From: Deltaproteobacteria bacterium
Lineage (GTDB): Bacteria > Bdellovibrionota_B > Oligoflexia > Oligoflexales > Bog-1112
Length of the DNA stretch: 40,358 nucleotides
Reading direction: 5' to 3'
NCBI GenBank assembly: GCA_947475005.1
Contig: CANJLI010000016.1
Location: 1-40,358 of the forward strand
Shown: one piece after another, positions 31,854 through 39,206 of the stretch
How positions within the stretch are numbered: the stretch's first letter is position 1
Layout: every line of letters starts with the position of its first letter
Program-made: the position numbers and the translations under genes
Notes under the pieces: generated by a model
Told to the model about the DNA's origin: nothing
Seen by the model: the letters and a program-made list of their open reading frames with translations, nothing else
Database searches by the model: none

Positions 31854-32276
31854 GAAGCGAAGAATGCAGAGGGAAGACTGTAAGCCGGATCCTGTCTTCA
31901 CCCCGTACTGTCCCCCTCTCTTGCGAGAGAGGGACGAGAGGGATGGAGGCTGTCATTCCTCTAGGAGGATCGTTACCGATCCCCTCAAGCAGCCTACCCA
32001 GAAGAACATCGGGCCGATGTATCTCTTCTCTATTTGGCCTTGCTTCAGATAGGGTTTACCGAGCCGTATGTGTTACCACAACGCTGGTGGGCTCTTACCC
32101 CACCGTTTCATCCTTACCGAATTTCTTGCGAAATCAGGCGGTTTGCTTTCTGTTGCACTTGCCGTCGAGTTGCCTCGCCTGGTCGTTAACCAGTATCTTG
32201 CCCTATGAAGTCCGGACTTTCCTCTCCGCGAAATTCGCGCAGCGACAGCCCGTCTCTCCTCTGCACTCTATGCTTC
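31854..32276 (-). ncRNA. rnpB: RNase P RNA, bacterial type A
   Basis: Conserved core on the minus strand: GAGGAAAGTCCGGACTTCAT near the 5' side and ACAGGATCCGGCTTAC near the 3' side. Between them are GGTAAACCC, GGTAAGGATGAAACGGTGGGG-like P10-P12 elements and AGGGCAAG. The P1 stem is formed by GAAGC...GTGCAGAGG at the 5' end and CCTCTGCAT...GCTTC at the 3' end, which fixes the ends to about 32276 and 31854 (423 nt). It is the catalytic subunit that trims tRNA 5' leaders. Confidence 0.95.
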
Positions 32277-32282
32277 CCGTCT

Positions 32283-32311
32283 TATGTACTGGGATTTTTA
32301 CGGTAAGTCAA
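32283..32311 (-). promoter_or_regulatory. Promoter of rnpB, inside the 3' end of the RNHCP gene
   Basis: On the minus strand, TTGACT (32306-32311) and TACATA (32283-32288) are 17 bases apart. A start 7 bases later falls at 32276, the same base that the P1 pairing gives as the RNA 5' end. The -35 box lies in the last codons of the RNHCP gene. Confidence 0.75.
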
Positions 32312-32654
32312 GGCGCGGCGAAGACAGGGAGGCAGAAAGGGACAAAATTTCCGAGAAGTTATCGGATTGTATGGGATCTTCGTAGGCAGCAATATTCTCC
32401 GCTTTATGCCCACATTTGAGACAAGAGAAGCTAAGAATGATCCCTTTGCGACTCGTGTAGCGAAATGCTACCGCTTTCATCTGACCTTGACAGGGGTTGG
32501 CTCGGTCCCCCACGGAAAGATCCACATGCTTGGAGGATAGGCACGAAGGACAGTGATTGCGACAGCTCTGACGCCGAGGCAACACCAGGGCTCCACAGTA
32601 CTCGCAGGAGAATCCCTCGTTATTATGGGTAAATTTTCGGTTTTCTAGACTCAT
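32298..32654 (-). CDS. RNHCP-domain zinc-binding protein
   Basis: 118 residues. FSCEYCGALVLP supplies one Cys pair, and SCRNHCPSCLSSKHVD (about 30-45) is the RNHCP signature that names the domain. VGDRANPCQGQM and FSCLKCGHK follow, giving three further Cys sites, so at least one zinc is bound. The last 15 residues are Ser/Leu-rich and variable. Function of the domain is unknown; it is small, cytoplasmic and often single-copy. The gene contains the rnpB promoter at its 3' end. Confidence 0.85.
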   Translation of the reverse strand: MSLENRKFTHNNEGFSCEYCGALVLPRRQSCRNHCPSCLSSKHVDLSVGDRANPCQGQMKAVAFRYTSRKGIILSFSCLKCGHKAENIAAYEDPIQSDNFSEILSLSASLSSPRLDLP

Positions 32655-32752
32655 GAGGGGTCACGTGCAAATGGGTTCATTTTCTCAATGGGGGCATTAT
32701 GCAAGTGTAGGGTGAAATTGCAACTGGATTGCAGTAACAGCCCCTATTCGGA

Positions 32753-32819
32753 GGCAATTTTTTCTTTCTTTTCTGGAAACCAGCTGCGCAGTTTTCCAGA
32801 AAAGAAAGAAAAAATTGCC
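32753..32819. repeat. Perfect 27-bp hairpin with 13-nt loop
   Basis: Arms 32753-32779 and 32793-32819 are exact complements over 27 bp (GGCAATTTTTTC... to ...GAAAAAATTGCC); the loop is CCAGCTGCGCAGT. It lies between two divergent genes, so it is not an ordinary terminator. GGAAACCAGCTGCGCAGT, the loop with the inner end of the left arm, directly precedes both IS copies at 6610 and 40297. Confidence 0.92.
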
Positions 32820-32868
32820 CATTTTAATGGGCACCAACCCAAGGTACGATTAAAGAAAAGAGTGAATT

Positions 32869-33273
32869 ATGCGTACCCCACTTTGTATACTGATCCTCGC
32901 TTTGGGCCTATGCGGCACCCTCGTATATGCTTATATCTACCATCAAGGGCGACCCGTCATTTCCCTGCAACCTGTATATGTAGAAATTACCACTATCGAC
33001 GAAGCGGGGTATCCCGTGGTCGGTTCCCAAATTCGAATTGAAAATATGCCGAAGGGAGTGACTGATTCCTTTGGGGAATGGAAAGGCATCGTGCAGGCCC
33101 ATCCAGGCGACAAGCTCGCTCTTTCAATCCGAAAACGACGCGAAGTTGGACGATTACATGCAGATAAAGTCCTGCATATTCCAAAAGAGCTTTCCGAAAC
33201 CACCGAAGTCAAGACAACGGTTCAATTGACGTCTAAGAAATTGTCTAAGAGGCAAACTGGAAAAAAATACTGA
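32869..33273 (+). CDS. Membrane-anchored small protein with Ig-like domain, unknown
   Basis: 134 residues. The N-terminal segment MRTPLCILILALGLCGTLVYAYIY is an uncleaved anchor or signal. The rest has VEITTIDEAGYPVVGSQIRI and VTDSFGEWKG, a beta-rich pattern like carboxypeptidase-regulatory or transthyretin-like domains (inference). The last nine residues (SKRQTGKKY) and the stop codon come from the terminal repeat of MITE copy B at 33245. The native end is therefore replaced or extended. The ribosome site is AAAGAG. No partner genes are obvious. Confidence 0.65.
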   Translation: MRTPLCILILALGLCGTLVYAYIYHQGRPVISLQPVYVEITTIDEAGYPVVGSQIRIENMPKGVTDSFGEWKGIVQAHPGDKLALSIRKRREVGRLHADKVLHIPKELSETTEVKTTVQLTSKKLSKRQTGKKY

Positions 33274-33644
33274 TTTTTTGAGCAATCTATCTGTATCCAT
33301 CATCCCAATGCTGTCCCTGTCATCCCAAGGCTGCGTAGCAGCCGTATGGGATCTCGATAAAAACGCAGGGATCCCATACGGCTGCTACGCAGCCTTGGGA
33401 TGACGGAACTTACATCAGGGGACCTAGGGAGGGAGTTTCAAAGAAAAAAGACGGTGAAACTTGCGGTGTAAGCTCTTCAGCCTTAAATGGACGCGCCGCC
33501 CCCGTCATCCCCAGCGCCTGAAGGGCGCGTCGGGGATCCCCCTCGATCGTGGGAGATGCCCATACGGCCGAGGCGGCCTGGGCATGACGGATCTTTATGC
33601 AGAACGGTTGAAAAAGCAGTATTCTTTTCCAGTTTGCCTCTAAG
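33245..33644 (-). repeat. MITE-like element, copy B (about 400 bp)
   Basis: Left end 33245 reads CTAAGAGGCAAACTGG and the right end is the complement of TTAGAGGCAAACTGG, in the opposite orientation to copy A at 13328. Inside are two REP-type blocks, a perfect palindrome (33319-33404) and a second at about 33500-33592, so it is about twice as long as copy A. Coding sequences on both sides end inside its terminal repeats. Confidence 0.82.
33319..33404. repeat. Perfect REP-like palindrome (35-bp arms)
   Basis: Left arm 33319-33353 (GTCATCCCAAGG...) and right arm 33370-33404 (...CCTTGGGATGAC) are exact complements, with a 16-nt loop TCGATAAAAACGCAGG. It is the same element as 27811-27900, except that here both arms carry the same inner core. 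Confidence 0.88.
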
Positions 33645-34431
33645 CACCACCGCTAAAGACTTGCGTACAATCTCGAGCTGGCTCGAGGGCTTTACAACGG
33701 GTGATCACCTGCTCCTCCTCCTCTTTTGTCATGGCTTTTGCTTGCTTGACACGCAGTTGAAACCGGGATTGAGAAGTAACGATCAGCTCTCCTTGCACTT
33801 CATACACCACATTTCCGGGAACCCATGCATTCTCCCGCCCGTACAACCGCACTTCGATAGGAGCGCCTTTGGTAACAGGATTCCATCGTTTTACTTGGGT
33901 TTCAATAGCAGGCAACTCCAAAGCGGTGCCTACATCCGCAGCATCAAACCCAGGAATCTCCCAGTACTGCACGGTGAATGGATTAATTGCCAGCAAAGAA
34001 GCGGTGGGCGTGAGCTGTAAGAGTTGCAACGCCGATTGTCTGATTTTTTCCTGGGAGGTCTTCAACATGGGGCATGATGTATCGAGAGTAAAATGAACAG
34101 CTTTTGGGCTGAAATAATATCCGATTACCTCCATCTTTCCCTCGCCTCCTGCACAAGGAAACCCCATAGCTACAAAAGGAGAGTTCTCTTGAAATCCTCT
34201 ACCCCCCGTTTCCAAGGCACAGGATTTTAAAAATCGGGTTACCATCACAGAATGTTCTTTTAAAAATGCAGGCACCGGCACCAAGGGAGTTTGGCACGGA
34301 TTGGCTGCAGGAGCAGTAGTCGTGGTAGCCAAGAGTGCATCGACCTGTGCATCCTTTTCTTTTTGCTGTTGTGTAGGTGTTGTACAAGCAAGCACCGCAT
34401 ACAGAGGAAGTATTTTTGAGATCCATCGCAT
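33640..34431 (-). CDS. Lipoprotein of unknown function
   Basis: 263 residues. MRWISKILPLYAVLAC gives a lipobox VLAC with Cys16. A Gln/Lys- and Thr-rich linker follows (TTPTQQQKEKDAQ, TTTTAPAAN), then a beta-rich domain with six cysteines (SCALETGGRGF, GFPCAGGEGKMEVIGYYF, TSCPMLKT, ITRCKALEPARDC), suited to disulfides in the periplasm. Not recognised as a known family. It starts 3 bp after the membrane protein's stop in the same operon. Its TAG stop is contributed by the end of MITE copy B. Confidence 0.7.
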   Translation of the reverse strand: MRWISKILPLYAVLACTTPTQQQKEKDAQVDALLATTTTAPAANPCQTPLVPVPAFLKEHSVMVTRFLKSCALETGGRGFQENSPFVAMGFPCAGGEGKMEVIGYYFSPKAVHFTLDTSCPMLKTSQEKIRQSALQLLQLTPTASLLAINPFTVQYWEIPGFDAADVGTALELPAIETQVKRWNPVTKGAPIEVRLYGRENAWVPGNVVYEVQGELIVTSQSRFQLRVKQAKAMTKEEEEQVITRCKALEPARDCTQVFSGGA

Positions 34432-34434
34432 GGA

Positions 34435-35391
34435 TTAAACCTTTCCGACAGAAGGTGTGTAGGGAGACTCTTCAACAGAGGAAAAAGGAAGAATCCATTG
34501 AAATAAAGAAGCAGCGCCATAAACAATGACCAGTGGTTCTACAACCACCACCATGTTCCATGTGTCAGTAAAAATCTCCCCCTCTTGGAGAGAGGCAATC
34601 AGAGAATAGCCGAAAAGGAAAAGACAGATCCCAAAAAATTGCTGAAGCGATTTTCTAAACAAGGGAGGTGGGGACCTCATTACCAACATACTCAGCATAC
34701 AAATGAAGCTGCAGCCATACTGAAGATCCATGCATTCGATCATGGGGGTCATCCACCGAACCCAAAAATCAGCTTGGTTCAATTTGGGAAAATCAATGGT
34801 GGATGCACCAAGATTGCCGTATCCACCCCACACTGCCAACATGAAAAAACAAAGGCCCCACGTCCACCATTTTCGGTATTTTGAATACATGGCAAGCGTG
34901 AGGGAAACAAGCAAGAACAATAACAGAAGAGAAGCCCATGGCTGCAACGACACCAAATAAATACGAGAGACCAATGCATTTCGAAAAAGCAAAATCACAG
35001 CGAGGATACAAGAGGGCAGCCAAAGCCCCAACAAGAGTCGCATCCAAAACATAACAAGAATACACATTCCCACAATCAACCAGAGATTGTCTCGCATGAG
35101 ATCTTCTAGGGTAAAAAAATCTCCCCACTCGCATTTAACTGCCAAAAATCCCATATAAAAAAAAGAAAGAGGGCCTTGATAAAAGGAGGAAGGTACTTTC
35201 TCTGGATGGGCCTGATTTACTGCATCTAATGAGGAACAATGCATCCCCTGTTGCGTTTGGTGCATTAAAGAAAGAGCAGGTGCACTCGCTTCAGCTGAAT
35301 AGGGATGCAACTGCATCCACACCAATCGACTCAATGCCATCAAGCAAAGGAAGAAACACAGTACCACCTGAAGGGGATGAAAAGTGCGCAT
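34435..35391 (-). CDS. Polytopic inner-membrane protein, unknown
   Basis: 318 residues with about eight hydrophobic segments (VVLCFFLCLMALSRLVWM, LWLIVGMCILVMFWM, LPSCILAVILLF, LLLLFLLVSLTLAM, WGLCFFMLAVWGGYG, CSFICMLSMLVM, FFGICLFLFGYSL, MVVVVEPLVIVYGAAS). A large loop between helices 1 and 2 (HPYSAEASAPALS...QGPLSFF) is probably periplasmic, as in GT-C-like proteins, but no catalytic motif is visible. It lies between the amidotransferase and lipoprotein genes, within 13 and 3 bp of them, so the three probably work together. Confidence 0.72.
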   Translation of the reverse strand: MRTFHPLQVVLCFFLCLMALSRLVWMQLHPYSAEASAPALSLMHQTQQGMHCSSLDAVNQAHPEKVPSSFYQGPLSFFYMGFLAVKCEWGDFFTLEDLMRDNLWLIVGMCILVMFWMRLLLGLWLPSCILAVILLFRNALVSRIYLVSLQPWASLLLLFLLVSLTLAMYSKYRKWWTWGLCFFMLAVWGGYGNLGASTIDFPKLNQADFWVRWMTPMIECMDLQYGCSFICMLSMLVMRSPPPLFRKSLQQFFGICLFLFGYSLIASLQEGEIFTDTWNMVVVVEPLVIVYGAASLFQWILPFSSVEESPYTPSVGKV

Positions 35392-35403
35392 GACTTTCTC
35401 CCT

Positions 35404-36075
35404 TTATGCACAGCTCGTTTTCACATGTCGCAAAAAAGTATCGATAAATGAATACCCAAAGGTATAGGCCTCTAGTTGGGACACTGCAAACTTGCCTCGA
35501 GTTGCAAAACAGGGTAACGCTTCTGGATGCGGTTGAACACCCCAGATTGGATATGTATTCGAACGCAATGCTTCGTTCTCATAGAGGTCACTCGTCCCCC
35601 ACGACACCAAGTCGGAAGGAAGCATAGTTACCCGCTCCTCGTGAGAGACCACCAAAGGACCGGATTTCGCTTTCCATTGAAGAGTTGGCTCGTCTTGCAA
35701 AGAAATGTGCCGGGTGCCTTCGTGTTTGTGTCCGATAAAATCTACACGTCCACCAAACATATGAGCCAACAACTGGTGCCCATAACAAATCCCCAGAGTG
35801 GGGACGCCTGCTTTAATTTTCTTCTCCAACCACACCTGCAACTTCTGTTGCCATGGATTGTTCTCAGACACACTGGAGCGACTACCAAACAAAATGATCC
35901 CTGCACAAACCCCCTGATGGGGATCATCCAAAGATCCCACCCCAAAGAGAGCAGGTAAATGATAACTCGTAATCAACGGACTTCTACGAGCGATGGCATT
36001 GAAACATTCAACCTCGGGCACGCACGTCCCGGGGTCGATTACGAACAAGGTAGGCGCCTGTGAAATCAAAGTCAT
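35404..36075 (-). CDS. Class I glutamine amidotransferase
   Basis: 223 residues. GATase1 fold with oxyanion and nucleophile region TLGICYGHQLLAHMFGG (Cys97), and His183/Glu185 in GVQPHPEA, so the Cys-His-Glu triad is complete. GTRHISLQDEP and VSHEERVTMLP resemble GMP-synthase-type amidotransferases. It lacks any fused synthetase domain, so ammonia would go to a separate, unidentified acceptor. The N-terminus LFVIDPGTCVPEVECFN is unusual, with a long insert before the nucleophile. It is in an operon with a small Cys-pair protein upstream (5 bp) and a membrane protein downstream (12 bp). Confidence 0.85.
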   Translation of the reverse strand: MTLISQAPTLFVIDPGTCVPEVECFNAIARRSPLITSYHLPALFGVGSLDDPHQGVCAGIILFGSRSSVSENNPWQQKLQVWLEKKIKAGVPTLGICYGHQLLAHMFGGRVDFIGHKHEGTRHISLQDEPTLQWKAKSGPLVVSHEERVTMLPSDLVSWGTSDLYENEALRSNTYPIWGVQPHPEALPCFATRGKFAVSQLEAYTFGYSFIDTFLRHVKTSCA

Positions 36076-36080
36076 GGAAG

Positions 36081-36341
36081 TTACTTCTCAATGGGTGTGG
36101 GAGAAAAAGTATCTTGAAAGTGACAAGATTGCAGTCGATTTTCACTCAGGTGTGCGGTCTGCACCAGATTTTCCTCTCGTACCAACGAGGCCCGAGGGTG
36201 ATTTTCTTCTTGAAAAACCACGATGCCACAATGGGGGCACTGCAGTTCCACCTTGGCTTGTTTCGTGCCTTCGGTGTCATAGGTAATATGGAATCTGCGG
36301 GTACATACAATATTATCGACAAGGATTTTCTTATACGTCAT
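36081..36341 (-). CDS. Small protein with a CPHC pair, unknown
   Basis: 86 residues. MTYKKILVDNIVCTRRFHITYDTEGTKQAKVELQCPHCGIVVFQ shows one Cys-x-x-Cys (written CPHC) followed by GIVVFQEEN, a zinc-ribbon half or redox pair. Cys13 and Cys73 could add ligands. The C-terminal half is polar (HLSENRLQS...). It starts the minus-strand operon that continues with the amidotransferase. Not recognised; the short length and start at ATG 36341 are plausible but the ribosome site is weak. Confidence 0.55.
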   Translation of the reverse strand: MTYKKILVDNIVCTRRFHITYDTEGTKQAKVELQCPHCGIVVFQEENHPRASLVREENLVQTAHLSENRLQSCHFQDTFSPTPIEK

Positions 36342-36417
36342 AGTGGCATCTCAACAAAAGGGAACGCAATCGGCAACGGTCGGTACCTAGCACTATGGTA
36401 GCAGGAGTAGAGACATC

Positions 36418-36762
36418 ATGGAAGATACCATTTTTGATAAAATTCTGCGCAAAGAAATTCCTGCAAAAATTGCATATGAGGATGACGATGTCTTGGCATT
36501 TCATGATATTGATCCGCAAGCCCCCGTGCATGTGTTGGTAATTCCCAAGAAAAAAAGAACCGGGGTGAAAACCTTCCCCCGCGCCTCGGCAGAAGAAATC
36601 GGCACCTATATGATTGCAGTAGCCAAGGTCGCCTCCCACCTTGACTTGGATACGGACGGCTATCGAGTGGTTTTTAATCAAGGTCGAAATGGGCAACAAA
36701 GCGTCGACTACGTGCATGCTCATATTCTGGGCGGGCGTACCCTGAAATGGCCGCCAGGTTGA
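36418..36762 (+). CDS. HIT/HINT-family nucleotide hydrolase-like protein
   Basis: 114 residues, the usual HINT length. It opens TIFDKILRKEIPAKIAYEDDDVLAFHDIDPQAPVHVLVIPKK, the standard HIT N-terminus, and ends NQGRNGQQSVDYVHAHILGGR. The histidine triad H-x-H-x-H is YVHAHIL here: the first His is Tyr, and the second (nucleophile in family structures) and third are kept. It probably hydrolyses AMP-amino or AMP-phosphate bonds, perhaps weakly. It is alone on the plus strand, 100 bp before manA, and divergent from the minus-strand operon. Confidence 0.9.
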   Translation: MEDTIFDKILRKEIPAKIAYEDDDVLAFHDIDPQAPVHVLVIPKKKRTGVKTFPRASAEEIGTYMIAVAKVASHLDLDTDGYRVVFNQGRNGQQSVDYVHAHILGGRTLKWPPG

Positions 36763-36861
36763 AGACCGCGAAGCTATATTCCGCCTGAATGGAGTGTGGT
36801 AGAGTGATGGGACCGTCGAGGGCCCCTGGTCGTAGCGAACTTTCATTATGGAGCGCTTCCC

Positions 36862-37956
36862 TTGTCTGCCAAATCTCTTGCAGAAAAACTTGTGTTGTTA
36901 CGCCCCGATCGATTTACCTCGCTGCAAAAAACGCCGTGGGCAGGCACCGCTATTAGCACGGTATATAAGAAGGACCTGCTACCTACCTTGGGTACCGTTG
37001 CCATCGGAGAAAGCTGGGAATTTTCCTGTGATCCCACCTTCCCCTCCCTTCTGGCGGAAACTGGCCAGAGTCTCATCGACTTTGTACGGGAAAATCGAGA
37101 GGCAGTTCTCTCGCCTGAACTAGCAAAGAACACAAGTTCTTGCGAAATTTTAGTAAAATTGCTCCATGCTGCAAGTCCGCTGTCCGTGCAAGTGCACCCT
37201 ACCGATACCGACCCAAATCTACGCCCTGGGGAATGCGGCAAGCCAGAATCCTGGCTCGTCCTCCATGCAGAACCTGGGGCAGGCTTGTACCTCGGTTTCT
37301 CCCAACCTCTCTCCAAAGAGGCTCTGCGAAAGTTGCTCCTCTCAGGTGCTGATCTAAGCTCGGCCCTACAGTTTGTGCCAGTAACCCAAGGTGATTATTT
37401 TGAAATCGCGCCTGGAGTTTGTCACGCCATTGGGCCCGGGGTGACCCTCTTGGAACCGCAACAGATCCTGCCTGGTAAAACGGGGAAAACCTATCGCCTG
37501 TGGGATTGGAACCGCACCTATGACAAGGAAGGACGCTATAGCGCGGAAGGAGCTCCGCGAGAACTCCATATCGAAGAATCCCTTGCCATCGTTACGCCGG
37601 CGGAGCAATATGGACCCTCTTTTCTGCAAGGGCTACGCCGTACAGCCCTACAGACTCGCGTAGGTACCGCAGGGCATTGCTGGCGCTATCCGCCCAATCC
37701 ATACTACCAAACTCTCCAGCTTCAACTCGACAGCACAAAGACGTGCACTGTGCAGCTCGAGGGGGGATATGCGATGGGCCTTGTGCTAGAAGGCATGCTG
37801 GAAACCGAAGAGGCGCAGATCCGAAAGGGGCAGTCTTTCCTACTCCCTTTCCGCGCCAGTCCACTGACAATAACGGCGACGGGCACCACCCTCTGCGTAT
37901 GGGTAGTACCCACTCAGGCACACATTCAATTTTTAGAAAGAAAGAGGCAACCATGA
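36862..37956 (+). CDS. manA: Mannose-6-phosphate isomerase, type I
   Basis: 364 residues from a TTG at 36862 with GGAG 8 bases upstream. Zinc and active-site motifs: SPLSVQVHPTD (Gln and His), GKPESWLVL (Glu) and FEIAPGVCHAIGPGVTLLEPQQ (His), followed by RLWDWNR, all in family order. It interconverts fructose-6-phosphate and mannose-6-phosphate and feeds GDP-mannose for polysaccharide and lipopolysaccharide. It is first in an overlapping five-gene operon that ends in a heptosyltransferase-like gene, which fits a cell-surface role. Confidence 0.93.
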   Translation: MSAKSLAEKLVLLRPDRFTSLQKTPWAGTAISTVYKKDLLPTLGTVAIGESWEFSCDPTFPSLLAETGQSLIDFVRENREAVLSPELAKNTSSCEILVKLLHAASPLSVQVHPTDTDPNLRPGECGKPESWLVLHAEPGAGLYLGFSQPLSKEALRKLLLSGADLSSALQFVPVTQGDYFEIAPGVCHAIGPGVTLLEPQQILPGKTGKTYRLWDWNRTYDKEGRYSAEGAPRELHIEESLAIVTPAEQYGPSFLQGLRRTALQTRVGTAGHCWRYPPNPYYQTLQLQLDSTKTCTVQLEGGYAMGLVLEGMLETEEAQIRKGQSFLLPFRASPLTITATGTTLCVWVVPTQAHIQFLERKRQP

Positions 37957-38147
37957 TTCCATTTAGAGTATATGACCGCGATAAAAAGCTAACGTGGGTC
38001 GTACTGAACTACCATGCGACTGCCCAAGGGGGAGAATATTTGGTGGCTCGAGAAGACGAGTCGAAAGACGACGGATTGTTAACCACCCTCACAATCGCAC
38101 AGATGAAAACTCTTCGTCTGGTGGATTTCTGTGATGAACAACCCTAG
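37953..38147 (+). CDS. Small conserved-looking protein, unknown
   Basis: 64 residues. The ATG at 37953 overlaps the manA stop as ATGA, with GAGG just before it. MIPFRVYDRDKKLTWVVLNYH and GGEYLVAREDE describe a small beta-rich fold. It ends TLRLVDFCDEQP and overlaps the next gene's start by 14 bp. It is unrecognised, but the coupling to manA makes it a probable real gene. Confidence 0.6.
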   Translation: MIPFRVYDRDKKLTWVVLNYHATAQGGEYLVAREDESKDDGLLTTLTIAQMKTLRLVDFCDEQP

Positions 38148-38760
38148 AAGACGGAGCTATTGGTACGCAGCCACTCTGGTGTTTCTCACGGCCTCTCCCG
38201 CTCAAGGCAAGGAATTGAAATCACCCAGTCCTGCTGCTGGCATTTCGAGTGAAAAATCTCCGAATGTAGATCCTCGTGTGCTAGAACGCATGCTACTCGC
38301 TATTCGAGAAACCGCATTCTACACCCAACGACAATGTGAGTTGTACCTTGCAGTGGCACGTGCTGCCATCGCAAATACGCAAGCACCTTCTCTGCACGAT
38401 TGGGCAAAAGCCCGTTCGTATTTTCGGGATGATATGCTGATCTGGGAAGAAGTGCGCAATACGTCTTTCTACCACGTGTCACCAAGTGCGATTGAAGCAG
38501 AATGGAAACGACTGGTCGCAGAAAAAACAAGCGCGCCTCTTTCCAATGTATTGCAACACCTGCAAGTACAAGATTCGGAATTGCGACGTGTACTGGAACA
38601 AGTACTCATCATTCAAAATGCAAAATCCATGAAATCAAAGCTTAGCACCATAGAAGCCTGGGTTTCGACTCTAGAGAAAAAATTTCACAGTCGCTTCTTT
38701 GACAATACCGATGTCTACATTCCCATTGAACCTCTTGTCGAGAAAGCGCTCACCCCGTGA
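38134..38760 (+). CDS. Secreted helical protein, unknown
   Basis: 208 residues from the ATG at 38134 (a GTG one codon earlier is possible). The N-terminus MNNPRRRSYWYAATLVFLTASPAQG is a signal peptide. The mature chain is helical and charged (DPRVLERMLLAIRETAFYTQRQ, LIWEEVRNTSFYHVSPSAIEAEW, SMKSKLSTIEAWVSTLEKKF). No known family is recognised. It overlaps the 64-residue gene on one side and the acetyltransferase on the other (GTGA), so it belongs to the manA operon. A periplasmic role in envelope assembly is a guess from context. Confidence 0.68.
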   Translation: MNNPRRRSYWYAATLVFLTASPAQGKELKSPSPAAGISSEKSPNVDPRVLERMLLAIRETAFYTQRQCELYLAVARAAIANTQAPSLHDWAKARSYFRDDMLIWEEVRNTSFYHVSPSAIEAEWKRLVAEKTSAPLSNVLQHLQVQDSELRRVLEQVLIIQNAKSMKSKLSTIEAWVSTLEKKFHSRFFDNTDVYIPIEPLVEKALTP

Positions 38761-39206
38761 TCACCGTACTTGAATACCCAAGAGAAGGAGAGGAAGCTGC
38801 TCTGCAAGCTCACTGCTCTCTGTGGGAATATTGGAGCTTGGAAGAAACTAAAAAGAGTTTGCTAGACCCCAGGTACCACCTCTTGGTTGCACGCGCCACT
38901 GATTCAGAGCCTTGGGTGGGAAGCTTGCTCTATTGGGTGGGTATTGAACACGGAGAGTTGCTCTACATATTCACGGACCCCCAGCATCGCAATCAAGGGG
39001 TGGCTCGAGCTCTGTTTTCCCATATGGAAATGCAATTGCAAAGCCTCTCTAGCTGCAAAGAGATTTGTCTCGAGGTACGAGCAAGTAACCATGCTGCCCA
39101 AGCGCTCTATCGCACCCTGCATCTGAAAGAGACTCGCATTCGCAAGAAGTACTATGCAGATGGAGAAGATGCTGTGATTTTTACCAAGGAGACCCGACGC
39201 CAGTGA
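38757..39206 (+). CDS. RimI-like GNAT acetyltransferase
   Basis: 149 residues from a GTG at 38757, overlapping the previous stop. Acetyl-CoA loop TDPQHRNQGVARALFSHM (Q/R-x-x-G-x-A), then CLEVRASNHAAQALYRTLHLKETRIRKKYYADGEDAVIFTKE, the RimI C-terminal signature with the RxxYY motif. RimI acetylates the N-terminus of ribosomal protein S18 and others. Homology is strong, but the neighbouring sugar and envelope genes leave the substrate open. The usual tsaB neighbour is absent. Confidence 0.85.
   Translation: MITVLEYPREGEEAALQAHCSLWEYWSLEETKKSLLDPRYHLLVARATDSEPWVGSLLYWVGIEHGELLYIFTDPQHRNQGVARALFSHMEMQLQSLSSCKEICLEVRASNHAAQALYRTLHLKETRIRKKYYADGEDAVIFTKETRRQ

Noticed and set aside
31769-32419. Plus-strand frame of 216 codons
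   Set aside because: It lies across rnpB on the other strand; the open frame is a by-product of a structured RNA gene.
32688-33041. Plus-strand frame of 117 codons through the 27-bp hairpin
   Set aside because: It reads through a perfect palindrome and overlaps the better-supported gene at 32869 in another frame.
36331-36846. Long minus-strand frame (171 codons) opposite the HIT gene
   Set aside because: It is the antisense of a clear HIT-family gene, and its predicted protein has no family features.
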